A stretch of 37,692 nt of DNA from Sphaerosporella brunnea (lineage: Eukaryota; Ascomycota; Pezizomycetes; Pezizales; Pyronemataceae): contig VXIS01000405.1 in NCBI GenBank assembly GCA_008704415.1, positions 1 through 37,692 on the forward strand, written 5' to 3'. The position numbers and the translations under genes were made by a program. Positions 22,222 through 31,377 of this stretch are shown here, piece after piece (position 1 is the stretch's first letter; each line of letters begins with the position of its first letter). The notes under the pieces are model-generated. The model saw only the letters and a list, made by a program, of their open reading frames with translations. It did not search any database and had not been told where the DNA came from.

Positions 22222-22595
22222 TACTTGGTACTGGGGTAAAGTACGACAATGCGGGCGCCACGCATTTGGAGGCGCCGTGTAACGCGAACGAAGTATTTGC
22301 ACTCAGAGCGGGCTGGGAAGGAGTGCGGCTTCATCAATTTGAGTCCTAATAGAGTGACCAAGGAGAGGCCCGCAACTTGCCAGTGAAGCAAGGCGTCAAA
22401 AAGAATAACATGGCGCGGCATTCCCAGTAAAAGCGGCCTTTGTTTTCACTGGGGCGCAGCTTTTCCACTCAAAGCGGCTCCTTCCTCTTGTTCTGAGGCC
22501 AATACCTCCGGCCTGTTGCGTGGCTTGGAGCTTTCAATCGACTGCAGCTGCATATGTGGCGCCTGTATTGTCGTACTTTACCCCAGTACCCAGTA
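22222..22595. mobile_element. 374-bp non-coding element with about 44-bp terminal inverted repeats, family M2
   Basis: The left end (22222-22265: tacttggtactggggtaa, agtacgacaat, ggcgccac) is repeated in inverted orientation at 22552-22595 with about six mismatches. The core ggtactggggtaaagtac is identical in both arms. The termini start and end with TA. The interior carries no frame of note; it includes aaagcggc motifs at about 22431 and 22481. No related copy occurs elsewhere in the window. The size and structure fit a MITE-type DNA transposon derivative. Confidence 0.8.
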
Positions 22596-22824
22596 TTTTA
22601 GCCATCCATGGACCTGCAGGTGAACCAACATCCTAAGGCTTTTTAAGCTGAGACGAGACATCACGAGAGTCTTCCTCGGGGTCTTGGATCTTCCTGGGGA
22701 GTTGAGCATTGGAGTTTGCGAGCCCTTCCGCCCACCTTACATCCTTACATAAGGAAGGTTCCCTACTTTGTATTCCGCTTTCCAGTTAGGTAAGTTGGGT
22801 TTTCAGTCGTTCACTGCCATGACG

Positions 22825-22944
22825 TACCGTATTATCCCGGTAATAGGGCAATGTGGCTAAGTGACTTTGCCAGGAGGCTGAGTGACTTCCCCACAGAGCG
22901 CAGTGACTTTGCCACCATTGCCTTAGTACCGAATTATCTCGGTA
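22825..22944. mobile_element. 120-bp MITE, family M1
   Basis: The left terminus taccgtattatcccggta equals that of the element at 9905. The right end, reverse complemented, begins taccgagataattcggta and both arms then reach ggcaatg, giving a 29-bp imperfect inverted repeat. The interior has three agtgactt units spaced 20-22 bp apart, the complement of the units at 9431-9491. Both ends carry TA. No coding capacity. Confidence 0.82.
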
Positions 22945-23535
22945 CTAGTGCTGGACCCTCGATATTTACTCCTACTGTTGCAACCTCCCATACAATCCCA
23001 TACAAAATGCTCGCGCGACATGCCTTTCAACTTTTCACAAAACTCTCGGCAAGCGCCGAAAAAAACGGAGCATGAAAGTTCATCGCCAGGTTAACAATCC
23101 TCCGATTTTATTTTTCCGGACCGGGCCATTCTCATCGCCCTGAAAAGGTCCCTATGTGGCCCCAGGTTCTTGACTGCATGCACCATACATAGGGCGGATG
23201 ATGCAACCACGTAACGATGCGAAATTTAGATTTCTGATGTTATTTGCCGTCTGCCTTCTTTTCGTTCGAGGGGCTAGAGTGACTTTGATGCTGATGTGGA
23301 TGCTGCAGATAAACGCTTGTGTGTTTGGGCTGAGGAGCCTGCGCATGTGCAGAGGTACGACGGGCAGAGCTGGATGGTCCACATGCAACTCAATGGACTT
23401 TCTCAAAGTCGTCTGAATCGTTAGTACCTATCGTGTATCACCTTTTTAGACTCGACTTTTGTCATACAAGTAACTAATGCTACAGTACTCTGGATAAAAC
23501 AAGTCAAAATACGAGCGTGCGAGATATTAAAAATC

Positions 23536-23907
23536 GAAAGAAAACATAGAAAGAGACCGTAGAAAGAGACCATAGAAAGACCATAGAAAGACCATAGAAA
23601 GAAAAAATAGAAAGAAAAAATAGAAAGATACCGTAGAAAGAGACCATAGAAAGAGACCATAGAAAGAGACCATAGAAAGAGACCATAGAAAGAGACCATA
23701 GAAAGAGACCATAGAAAGAGACCATAGAAAGAGACCATAGAAAGAGACCATAGAAAGAGACCATAGAAAGAAAAAATAGAAAGAAAAAATAGAAAGAAAA
23801 CATAGAAAGAAAGCATAGAAAGAAAGCATAGAAAGAAAGCATAGAAAGAAAACATAGAAAGAAAGCATAGAAAGAAAGCATAGAAAGAAAGCATAGAAAG
23901 AAAGCAT
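23536..23907. repeat. 13-bp-period satellite
   Basis: About 370 bp of tandem units of the form catagaaagaaag or ccatagaaagaga. Most units are 13 bp; two near 23574-23595 are 11 bp. Variants occur in blocks: several ccatag units in the middle (23641-23765), then aaatag, then gcatag units towards the right. Thus the array shows local homogenisation. Because 13 is not a multiple of three and the minus strand has no stops in the unit, all three minus frames are open and encode the same 13-residue hydrophobic repeat; these are not genes. Confidence 0.95.
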
Positions 23908-24213
23908 TAAAAAGAAAAGAAAAACCACTTTGCAGCTACAGTGGTTAGTAAAGAACTGCTTCCCGCCCCCATCCCTTGACTGCATAAAAGCCATGAGCTT
24001 CATTGTCCATTCGAAGCTGATGGAACGAGTGAGAAAGTATGCAAACCACTGAAATATGCATTCCTTCCTTCAAACCTTCAAAATTCAGTCTCTCCTTGTG
24101 ATACTATTTCCTGCCAACACTTGCCCATGTACTCGTACCGACCCACGTCCCCATTACTTCGAGTGAGCTGGTGTGTCGGCCAGCCCTAACCCTTGAGCGG
24201 TGTTCGTAGAGAT

Positions 24214-24386
24214 TGCCAGGCGAACGCGGAAATGTCCGGAGAGGCAGAGTCTGGCCAATTTTAATTTTTTTCAATTTTTGACCACAGCGAGATTGTCTAC
24301 GTTTTGAGAATCATTTTGATCTCTTGCTTGAGTTTTTTAGACCACAACTGAAGATGGCGTTCGCCTCCCTTCCGCGTTCGCCTGGC
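24214..24386. repeat. 18-bp inverted repeat, 137-bp spacer
   Basis: tgccaggcgaacgcggaa at 24214-24231 recurs as its exact reverse complement at 24369-24386. The spacer is AT-rich with T runs. It could be a small fold-back element or a remnant of one; I find no obvious target-site duplication. Confidence 0.7.
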
Positions 24387-24672
24387 ACCCGGACTCTTTA
24401 CTGCCTCTCTGAGGAAAGAACAGATCCTAAGCGTAAGTCCAACTTTGTCGTTGTTTGGAAGATATCTTCTAGAGCAGTCAGTATAAGCTCAAGGCTGTGA
24501 ATAATATAAAGAAGCGAGGCCCAAAGCGTAGATCCGAGCCGTCGAGCTGGGGAACCTGGGATTGTTCGGCGCTTCACATGTGTGAGTAAGCTCAGCTGAA
24601 GACGTAGTCACCGCGCAACACCATTCAACCACTGAACGACCTCAAGCCCCGTACCCAATACAAACTTGCACG

Positions 24673-25637
24673 ATGTCCAGCGGCTTCACAACCTCAGAGT
24701 CCGTGTTTACCCTCTCAGACGGGCTCGAAGTCTACACCAAGACCTGGAAAGCTCGTTCCCTTCTCTCGCTGTCTCAGTTCCCAACTAACAATCCCTCCAG
24801 CCCTCCGGCCCAGCAATCGCACAAGCTTTCTTCCTGCACGGGTACTCCGACCACTGCAACGCCTACTACAACTTTCCGGCCACGCTCGCCAGCGCGGGGA
24901 TAGAGCTATTCTCGTTCGACCAGCGCGGCTGGGGGCAAACATGCAAAGAGGATAAAACGCAATGGGGCGCCTCCGGGAGCACCGCCCAGCTCTTTGCCGA
25001 CATTGACGAGCTCCTATTGCAGCGTGTCGCAGTGCACCCCGCGCTCCCGCTGTTCCTGATCGGCCACTCTATGGGCGGAGGTGTAGCACTCACCTATGCA
25101 TACGCCGGTGCCCACCGCTCTAAGCTTGCAGGCGTGGCCGTGTGGAGCCCTATGATCGATACGGCGCCGGATACGCGGCCGTCGTCGCTTATGGTGGCGG
25201 CTGGGAGGTTGGCGGCAAAGGTCTTCCCAGGCATGAAGATGGTCAACCGCTTGAGCTGCGAGTACATGTCGCGCGACGCGGCGGTAAACGAAGAGTTTGA
25301 GAACGACGCGCTGTGCCACAGTACCGGGACGTTGCTGGGGATAAAAGAAATGCTAGACCGAGGCAAAAAACTACAAGACCCAAAAATCGTCGCTAGCTTC
25401 CCACCCGATCTTCCGGTGCTGGTTATGCACGGCAGTGGGGATAAAGTCACGAGCTGCGATGAGAGTAAGAAGTTTGTGGAGCGATTGCAGGTCAAGGACA
25501 AGCTGTTTGTGCAGTATGATGGGTGGTATCATAAGCTGCATGCGGAGCCCGGCGAGGACAAACAGAAGTTTGCGGATGATATGGTGGAGTGGCTTAAGGC
25601 GAGGTGCTCTACGTCGATGGGGGGCTCGAAGCTTTGA
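24673..25637 (+). CDS. Monoacylglycerol lipase-type alpha/beta hydrolase
   Basis: CDS join(24673..24750,24801..25637), 304 aa. Exon 1 gives the family start FTLSDGLEVYTKTWK. Exon 2 continues PSGPAIAQAFFLHGYSDHCN, with the HGYSDH oxyanion-region motif, then LFSFDQRGWGQT and the nucleophile elbow IGHSMGGG (Ser116). The remaining triad is D240 (HGSGDKVTS) and H270 (YDGWYHKLHAEP). The fold is complete and the length is normal for serine hydrolases that release the last fatty acid from monoacylglycerol. The 50-nt intron has a clear branch site (aactaaca, 24783-24790) and ends ccctccag, but its only in-frame start is GC (gctcgt), so it appears to be a GC-AG intron. Reading through it would shift the frame and lose the protein. 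The start context is cacgATGTCC. Confidence 0.85.
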
Positions 25638-25833
25638 GAGGAAGGGGATAGTTTTCTTTTTTTTTTTTCTTTTTTTTTGTTGTCTTTGCTTTGATTTCTG
25701 TTCTAATACCAACCAACTTGACGCTTCTTTCTGTCCACCTCCACTAGCCTGTGCAACCTCAAAGCAACGCGAACTCCACCATATGCACCTCAGCCCTACA
25801 ACTCTCCCCCACAACCACCACCATACAAAAACC

Positions 25834-26406
25834 ATGGCCCCACCAACCGTTCCCGTACCGGGCGGAAACCTTCCGAGCATAGAACGCAAGTCATCTACCC
25901 TCTCGCATCTTAGCAGCGAAAGCCAACATCAACGGTGCGCAGGCGAAACCCAACGCATAATCCAAACGCTCTTCGAGCTGCAGGTGAAAGTGCACGGCTT
26001 CGAGGGTCCCGAGTCTACAGATATTGTGGCAGATTCAATGTACATCCCCCCCCTTCTCCCCTCCCCACCGAAGCTACACGGGCAAAGAAAGAAAAAAAAA
26101 AAGAAGTCTGACTGACTTTCGCACAGTAAAGACCTCGTCGCACAATTTCAGCACATCAACAACACCAGCGCGGCAACGACAGCGACGCTGCCGCGAGAGG
26201 TGATACAGTATGTCGAGGACGGCCGGAACCCGGATATCTACACGCGCGAGTTTGTTGAGTTGGTTTCAAAGAGTAATCAGCAGATGAACGGCAAGCGACG
26301 CGCATTCCGGCGTTTCCGCGATGTGTTGGCGGAGCAGATGGTGGTTGGGTTTCCCGAGCTGAAGGAGGAGGTTGAGAAGATTGTTGATAATATTGGAGGG
26401 CGGTAA
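25834..26406 (+). CDS. NUT2: Mediator complex subunit 10 (MED10/NUT2)
   Basis: CDS join(25834..26039,26127..26406), 161 aa. MED10 belongs to the middle module of Mediator, bridging activators and RNA polymerase II. The N-terminal half has QRIIQTLFELQVKVHGFEG. After the 87-nt intron (gtacat...cgcacag), ADS is joined to IKDLVAQFQHINN. The family signature VIQYVEDGRNPDIYTREFVE is followed by SKSNQQMNGKRRAFRRFRDV and LAEQMVVGFPELKEEV. The start at 25834 (accATGGCC) is the most natural; the frame remains open well upstream, overlapping the lipase gene's end, but the upstream part has no homology. An A run precedes the acceptor inside the intron. It is convergent with mL46, about 150 bp apart. Confidence 0.92.
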
Positions 26407-26500
26407 TGAGGTGATGATACGGTTTTAATGAGGGATATGGTACACTTTTTTTTGCTTTCCCGCTACATACGAATCTATATGTAGCTTTCTAATGATACAG

Positions 26501-26552
26501 TCCTGGTCCTCGTCCTCGTCCTCCTCCTCCTCCTCCCCCTCATCCTCCTCCT
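26501..26552. repeat. TCC-rich microsatellite
   Basis: An imperfect run of tcc/tcg triplets fills most of the 150-bp gap between the convergent MED10 and mL46 genes. Confidence 0.85.
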
Positions 26553-26557
26553 ACTTT

Positions 26558-27680
26558 CTAGTGAGCCACCAACATGGGTTTTACGGACTCCCAGTAGGAC
26601 TTGTCGACCACCTCTCCGATCTCCTCCTTGGTCAACCACAGGAAGTCTTCCAGGCCCAGTTTATTGTCCTTCAGATCCGCCTGTCCAGCCATGATGCGTG
26701 CCTTCATGAAGAACACCTTCTTGCCGATCTTGTCGGCATCCCCCTGGAAGCCCTTCTCGTATTCGTACACAAGGTGGCCTATTGGCACGTTTCCGACGAA
26801 CCACGTGTTCATGTTAACACCGGCAGCCTCGGCGAGAGTACGTTTGGCGCTCTAGTCCAATTAGCCTTTCCTTCTCCCTGCCCTTCTGGGGAGGCGGGCC
26901 AAAAAACTCACCTCCACCAGCGTCTCCCGGCCCTGCAGAACTGCCTGCGGGAATCTCCACGCATGTTTCTCTCTCTTCGACTTAACCAGCAGGTATAGTG
27001 TCCTCTCACCAGCTCTATCCAAGCTTCTCCGGTCATTGACCTCATCCGCCTTAGTTCTTCTCGGTAGCGGGGCCTCGAAACTTGCAGAATCACCATCCTC
27101 ACCCGTAACCGAGCTCTCAACCAATCGCCTATACCCATTATCATCGCTCCTATGGCTCTCGTCTCCAACCATCAACTCATCCTTCCATCCGGTCTTTCCA
27201 AAGCCCGTCCACAGCTGGCCGCCCTCCACCAGCGCCTTCAGCTTCCGCTTCCGCTCGGTATCCGCCGCCGTCCCCTTCTTGAAGTAGAAATACCGCGTGA
27301 ATGGCAGCGCGAGCCGCTGGTTTAGCCGCCGCTGGTAGAAGTAGTAGCTCTCCTCGAACGGCGTAAGGCTGCGCGTAAGCATGGGGGGGCGCGAAAGGAC
27401 CACGCCGGACGCAAGCCGGTAGGATGTGGTTTCGCCGCGGATCCCGACACCACTGGGGATGCCCCCTGGGAGGCCGTGCGATTGCTCGTCCGGGACGAAG
27501 CCGTCGCCGGCGGTGGGGGGTGTTGCAACTGCGGTGCTGCTGTAGGTTCGTGCTGCTCGGGGGTGCTGCTCTGTGCCCGCCGGTTAGTCCCAATTGCAGG
27601 GTATTGCGTCCATGGGGAGGGAAAATACTCAGCAACAAGCCAAAGGGCTGCCGCGCGCTTCGGAGGCCAGCGGCGTTCAT
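26558..27680 (-). CDS. MRPL17: Mitochondrial large-subunit ribosomal protein mL46 (MRPL17)
   Basis: CDS complement(join(26558..26851,26912..27570,27629..27680)), 334 aa. Exon 1 (MNAAGLRSARQPFGLLL) and the start of exon 2 (KQHPRAARTYSSTAVATPP) form a basic, acid-poor mitochondrial presequence. The mature part begins SYRLASGVVLSRPPMLTRSL and carries the family block TPFEESYYFYQRRLNQRLA. The C-terminal Nudix-like fold has TLYLLVKSKREKHAWRFPQA, GRETLVE|SAKRTLAEAAGV, NTWFVGNVPIGHLVYEYEKG, KVFFMKARIMAG and the ending LEDFLWLTKEEIGEVVDKSY. mL46 sits on the central protuberance of the mitoribosome. The 60-nt second intron (gtgagt...actag) is secure; the first (gtattt...cacag, with branch actaac) is inferred to reach an ATG in frame. 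The middle contains a fungal insertion (about residues 155-200). Confidence 0.88.
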
Positions 27681-27935
27681 GGGTTGTGCGGAAGGGCGGC
27701 CAGAACGAATGAACGCTGCAGGAGGCGGGTGTGGACGGTGGATGTGAGCTTTCGGGGGAAAAAATGTTGGTTGCGGCAAGAGCCGCGTGCGCCAAGATTT
27801 CGGTCATGGATTGTCAATCGCTCCAGCATGAAAAACATCAGCCAGTTCACGAATTTTGCTTCCTCAGTATTTACTAGCAGCTGAATAAAAACCGCAGAAA
27901 CCTTTGGATATATACAGAGCGACTTTCAGTTCCTT

Positions 27936-30900
27936 CTATCGACCTGACCTCAAGAACTCCGCAACACCCAAACAGAACCCGATCCGTCCACTGAGTCTGC
28001 CCTGCTCCTTGTTCAACACAGCCCTCCACAATTCCAGCGCCTCTCTCAGTCCCTCCACCTGGCCTTCCGCCACAATCTCACCATGACACCTCAAAAACAC
28101 GTTCATCCATGTCATCACCAACTCAAAGTCTCTTCGAGCCTTCAATCTTTCCGTCAGCGCCTGCACGAACGTCACGTGCTCGTCCTCCTGCAAGCTTCTG
28201 ATCTCGAGATCCGCTGAGGACGGCGGAAGCGAGCGGAGGTGGTCCAGCAACTTCATCTGGTCTCCGGAGCGCAGAATCAATGTGAACTGCGATTCGCCCG
28301 TGCTGACGTTAGGGTCCACCCGCATAATCCTGTTCCGGTCTGCGGCGAGGGCGGCAGCTTCTTCTGCAGCTCTCTGCGCGTCGGAGGCGGAGGTGAGGGC
28401 GAGACTTTTGTTCAGCGAGGAGTTTGGTGCGCCCTTTTCGAGGGAGGGGAGGAAGAAAGGGGCTTTTTCGGGTGCTTTGGGGGCTTCTTTAGGTTTGTTG
28501 CGTTGCTGTTGCCAAATTAGTGGGTGTAACATTGCTGATCATTGTGGAAAATACGTACTCGGATCAGGTCGAGGTTGAGTAGCGTCTGCCACCGTGTACG
28601 CGGCACTAGCGACATGGTGAGAAGCTGGTCACTTAGTTGGTCGACAGTGTTGTAGACGCCAGTTTCGATGTCCTCCTCAGCGTCATTATTCAATGCTGCG
28701 TCGATCAAGCTGATTCCACCCTCTCCAGAGATTGTGGGCATGTCGAGGTCCACAATGTCGTTGTCCTCGATGTGACGGGTGGGCACATGTCTGAACAACG
28801 TTCGGTTGGTCCTGCAGTATCAGTCAGTATGAATATTGATGACTGGGCTGTGGAAACAGAAAACACACCAAAGATTGATGCCAACACTCCCAACATGTGC
28901 CGTGGCAAGGAATTCTCCAGATCCAGCAAACGCGAGTGCGGTCACAATGCTCTTGGTCCGTATACCGTCAATGAGATGTCCTGTTGGCAAATCCCAAATC
29001 CGTATCACGTTGTCCATAGATGCAGCCACAATCCATCTACCGTCATTCGAAAAGCAGAAATCGCTGATCTTTCCCTCACAACCCCACAACTCTCTGACAA
29101 CCTTCTTCGTCTCCACATCGATGACTCGGATACAAGTGTCATCGCAAGAAACTGCCAAAAGCTCAGATGGTCGATGGAACTTCATCTTGTTGGGGATCTT
29201 GGTTGTTCCCTCCCAATCGAACTCATGGATCAAGATTCCGGTCGTGAACTCCCAAAACTTGATCTTGCTGTCCAATCCGCACGAAATGATAACCCTGTTC
29301 AGTGCATCCGTAACAATGCCAGTGACAGCCTTCGTGTGCTTCCCTCGACCGATCATGTTCAACTTTCCTACTGCTTCGCCCTTCTTGACAATCTTTGCTT
29401 GGGCTGCATTCAACGGCTCTGGGAATTGCCGACGCTTCATTCCACTTTGAAGGTTATACATGGTGATCCCTCCCTTCGATGATCCGACCAAGGCAAATGT
29501 ACCGCAAGCAGTGATAGCCACGCTCTTGGCCTCGCCGTCATCATGGGTGGGCAACGTCCATCGTCCAATCTTTTTGTTTTGGAAACTCCAACTCCTCGCA
29601 GCGCGCTCATTCATGTGAGCTGTTACAATACCCTCCCACTCTCTACCCGTGGAGCCAGCACCATCTTCGCCACTGCAAGTAGCGATTGCTGTGATAGGTC
29701 CAGCCTTAGATTCCGCGATAGACATAGCCACATATTCCACGTTCTGCTTGGCCACTTTTGTAGCCTTTTTCACTGCAGCACCCTGTGAGAGCTCGAATGA
29801 CTGCGCATCGTTCCGGAGCGACTGAGCTCTGAGAGACTGATCCCTGCCCGCCGAGAGAAGGAAATGGGAGGTGGCGGGCGAGACGAAGGTCAGTGATGAT
29901 ATAGAATCCGAGTGACCACCACGGGAGCGCAGGAGACGTGGTCGAGTGGAATGCGGCGAGTCGAACACCCATTCCTTCAGACTGTTGTCCGCGCCACTGG
30001 TCACCAAAACGTTCTGTCCTGAGAGCCACTGCACGTGAATCCCGTGCGGAGAAGCCTCATGCGCCGATCTCATGTCTCCGAAGATCCTGCGCTTCTCTAG
30101 ATTCCACAGTGTGACGTATCCATCGTCATGTCCAACTGCAAGGATACGGCCGCCTCCTTGGTCCTGGTTCGTTGTCTTTTCGGCACCAACATATGGATCC
30201 GTACAGAACGACAGGCTTGTAACCCTTTTGTTCTGGGAAGATGCCGCGAGCACCTGCTGGTTGAGGGTAAATAGCGGCGTATCAGTGTGGATATTGTGCA
30301 GATGGATCTCTCCCGTCGAGTACCCAATGGCCAGCACCGAAATAACCGGACTCTGCACGATGGTAGTCACCGCCTTCGACGAAGTCGACGTACTCGGCAC
30401 CGGCGCGAGGATGGTATAAATCTTCTTGCTGCGCTCAAGTCAGCATGCTGAAGGCCAACAACCCCCGCCGCCGCAGGCAGGTATCATACCTTGTCTTGAC
30501 ATTCCAAATCTCCAAATCACCATTCCTCCGTGCCACGACCACCTTGTTCAAATAGGCGCTGGGATGGCACATAGCCGTGACAGCGCCATGCTTCCCACTC
30601 ATCTCAATCTCCGTATAAACCTCGCCACTTTCCCTCCTCCACACCACTAGCGCGCGATCAAACGCACCAACCACCCACTCTCCAAACACTATCAGCTCCT
30701 TCCAGGCGCCCCATTTCTGTCCAGGCGCCTGAAACTCGCCGATCTTTTTTCCTCGCTTGAAAATCCACACTCCGGCCAGGCCCAGGTGGTCCGCATACGC
30801 CGCGTAAACCACATCTTTGTGCGCGACTACTCGTGCAATCGTACCGGGAGTCGGTGGCGAGGAAACGAAGAGTAGGTTAAGTCTGCGAATGTCGTAAGTT

Positions 30901-31154
30901 TGCACGGTGTGTTCAAGCGCGGTGGTGACTTGAAAGGTCTTTCCCTGAGGGAGCAGCGTGAACGGCGCCGGAGATGTGATATGTCCGATCGCCTACAGAT
31001 AGTCCAGAGTCAGCGATTGCAAAGCATATCCACAGCGCGCGCAACATACTCTGAATGGCGCCAGAATTCGGGAGTGCTGCGGTCTCGAGACGGTTTTCTC
31101 TGGGCTGAAGGCTGCGGACTCGATCCGCTGCCGTTTGGGGTGAACGGACGGCAT
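27936..31154 (-). CDS. UTP21: U3 snoRNP / SSU processome protein Utp21 (WDR36)
   Basis: CDS complement(join(27936..28505,28559..28811,28869..30428,30490..30992,31050..31154)), 996 aa. Utp21 belongs to the UTP-B complex, which acts with the U3 snoRNA in early 18S pre-rRNA processing in the nucleolus. Exon 1 encodes MPSVHPKRQRIESAAF up to SRILAPFR. Exon 2 continues AIGHITSPAPFTLLPQGK and TVQTYDIRRLNLLFVSS. Two WD40 propellers follow, with many GH...WD-type blades (e.g. AVGHDDGYVTLWNLEKRRIF, SGADNSLKEWVF, SCGLDSKIKFWEF, VAASMDNVIRIWDLPTG). The C-terminal Utp21 domain ends with FELVMTWMNVFLRCHGEIV and GFCLGVAEFLRSGR. All four introns restore family blocks with phases that close. An out-of-frame ATG at 31263 overlaps the start (see findings). 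The 5' end lies about 200 bp from a LINE fragment. Confidence 0.93.
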
Positions 31155-31377
31155 TGCGCAGATTTTTGATACCGAGGAGACCCGGCTTATGGATATCGAA
31201 GGCAGGTGATATCCGCGGTTTCGAAGGCGTCGCTCGATGAGTTGAACTTTTCGAGCGGCTCATTTTTTGTTAGTGCAGAATAGTCTTCGTGTCAACCACA
31301 CGCATCGCGCTTAAGAACGCCAAGCCGATACGTGTCTCCCTCTTATTGGATAGAAACCCCGATCGCCAGAAAAACTT

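Larger units (their letters stand above)
21963..24672. other. 2.7-kb gene-free region with repeats
   Basis: No frame here resembles a protein. The region holds the 374-bp inverted-repeat element, the 120-bp MITE, the 13-bp satellite and the 18-bp inverted repeat at 24214/24369, all listed separately. Short frames in the remaining sequence (e.g. 21999-22421 minus, 23198-23416 plus) cross element borders or lack motifs. Confidence 0.65.

Noticed and set aside
23421..24003. Three overlapping minus-strand frames of 125-158 codons encoding Phe/Leu/Ser-rich proteins
   Set aside because: They are the three readings of the 13-bp satellite and encode the same periodic peptide; there is no family similarity.
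24673..24903. Reading straight through the first lipase exon without an intron
   Set aside because: The frame loses the hydrolase homology at residue 27 and ends early, whereas removing 24751-24800 restores the HGYSDH motif and the full fold.
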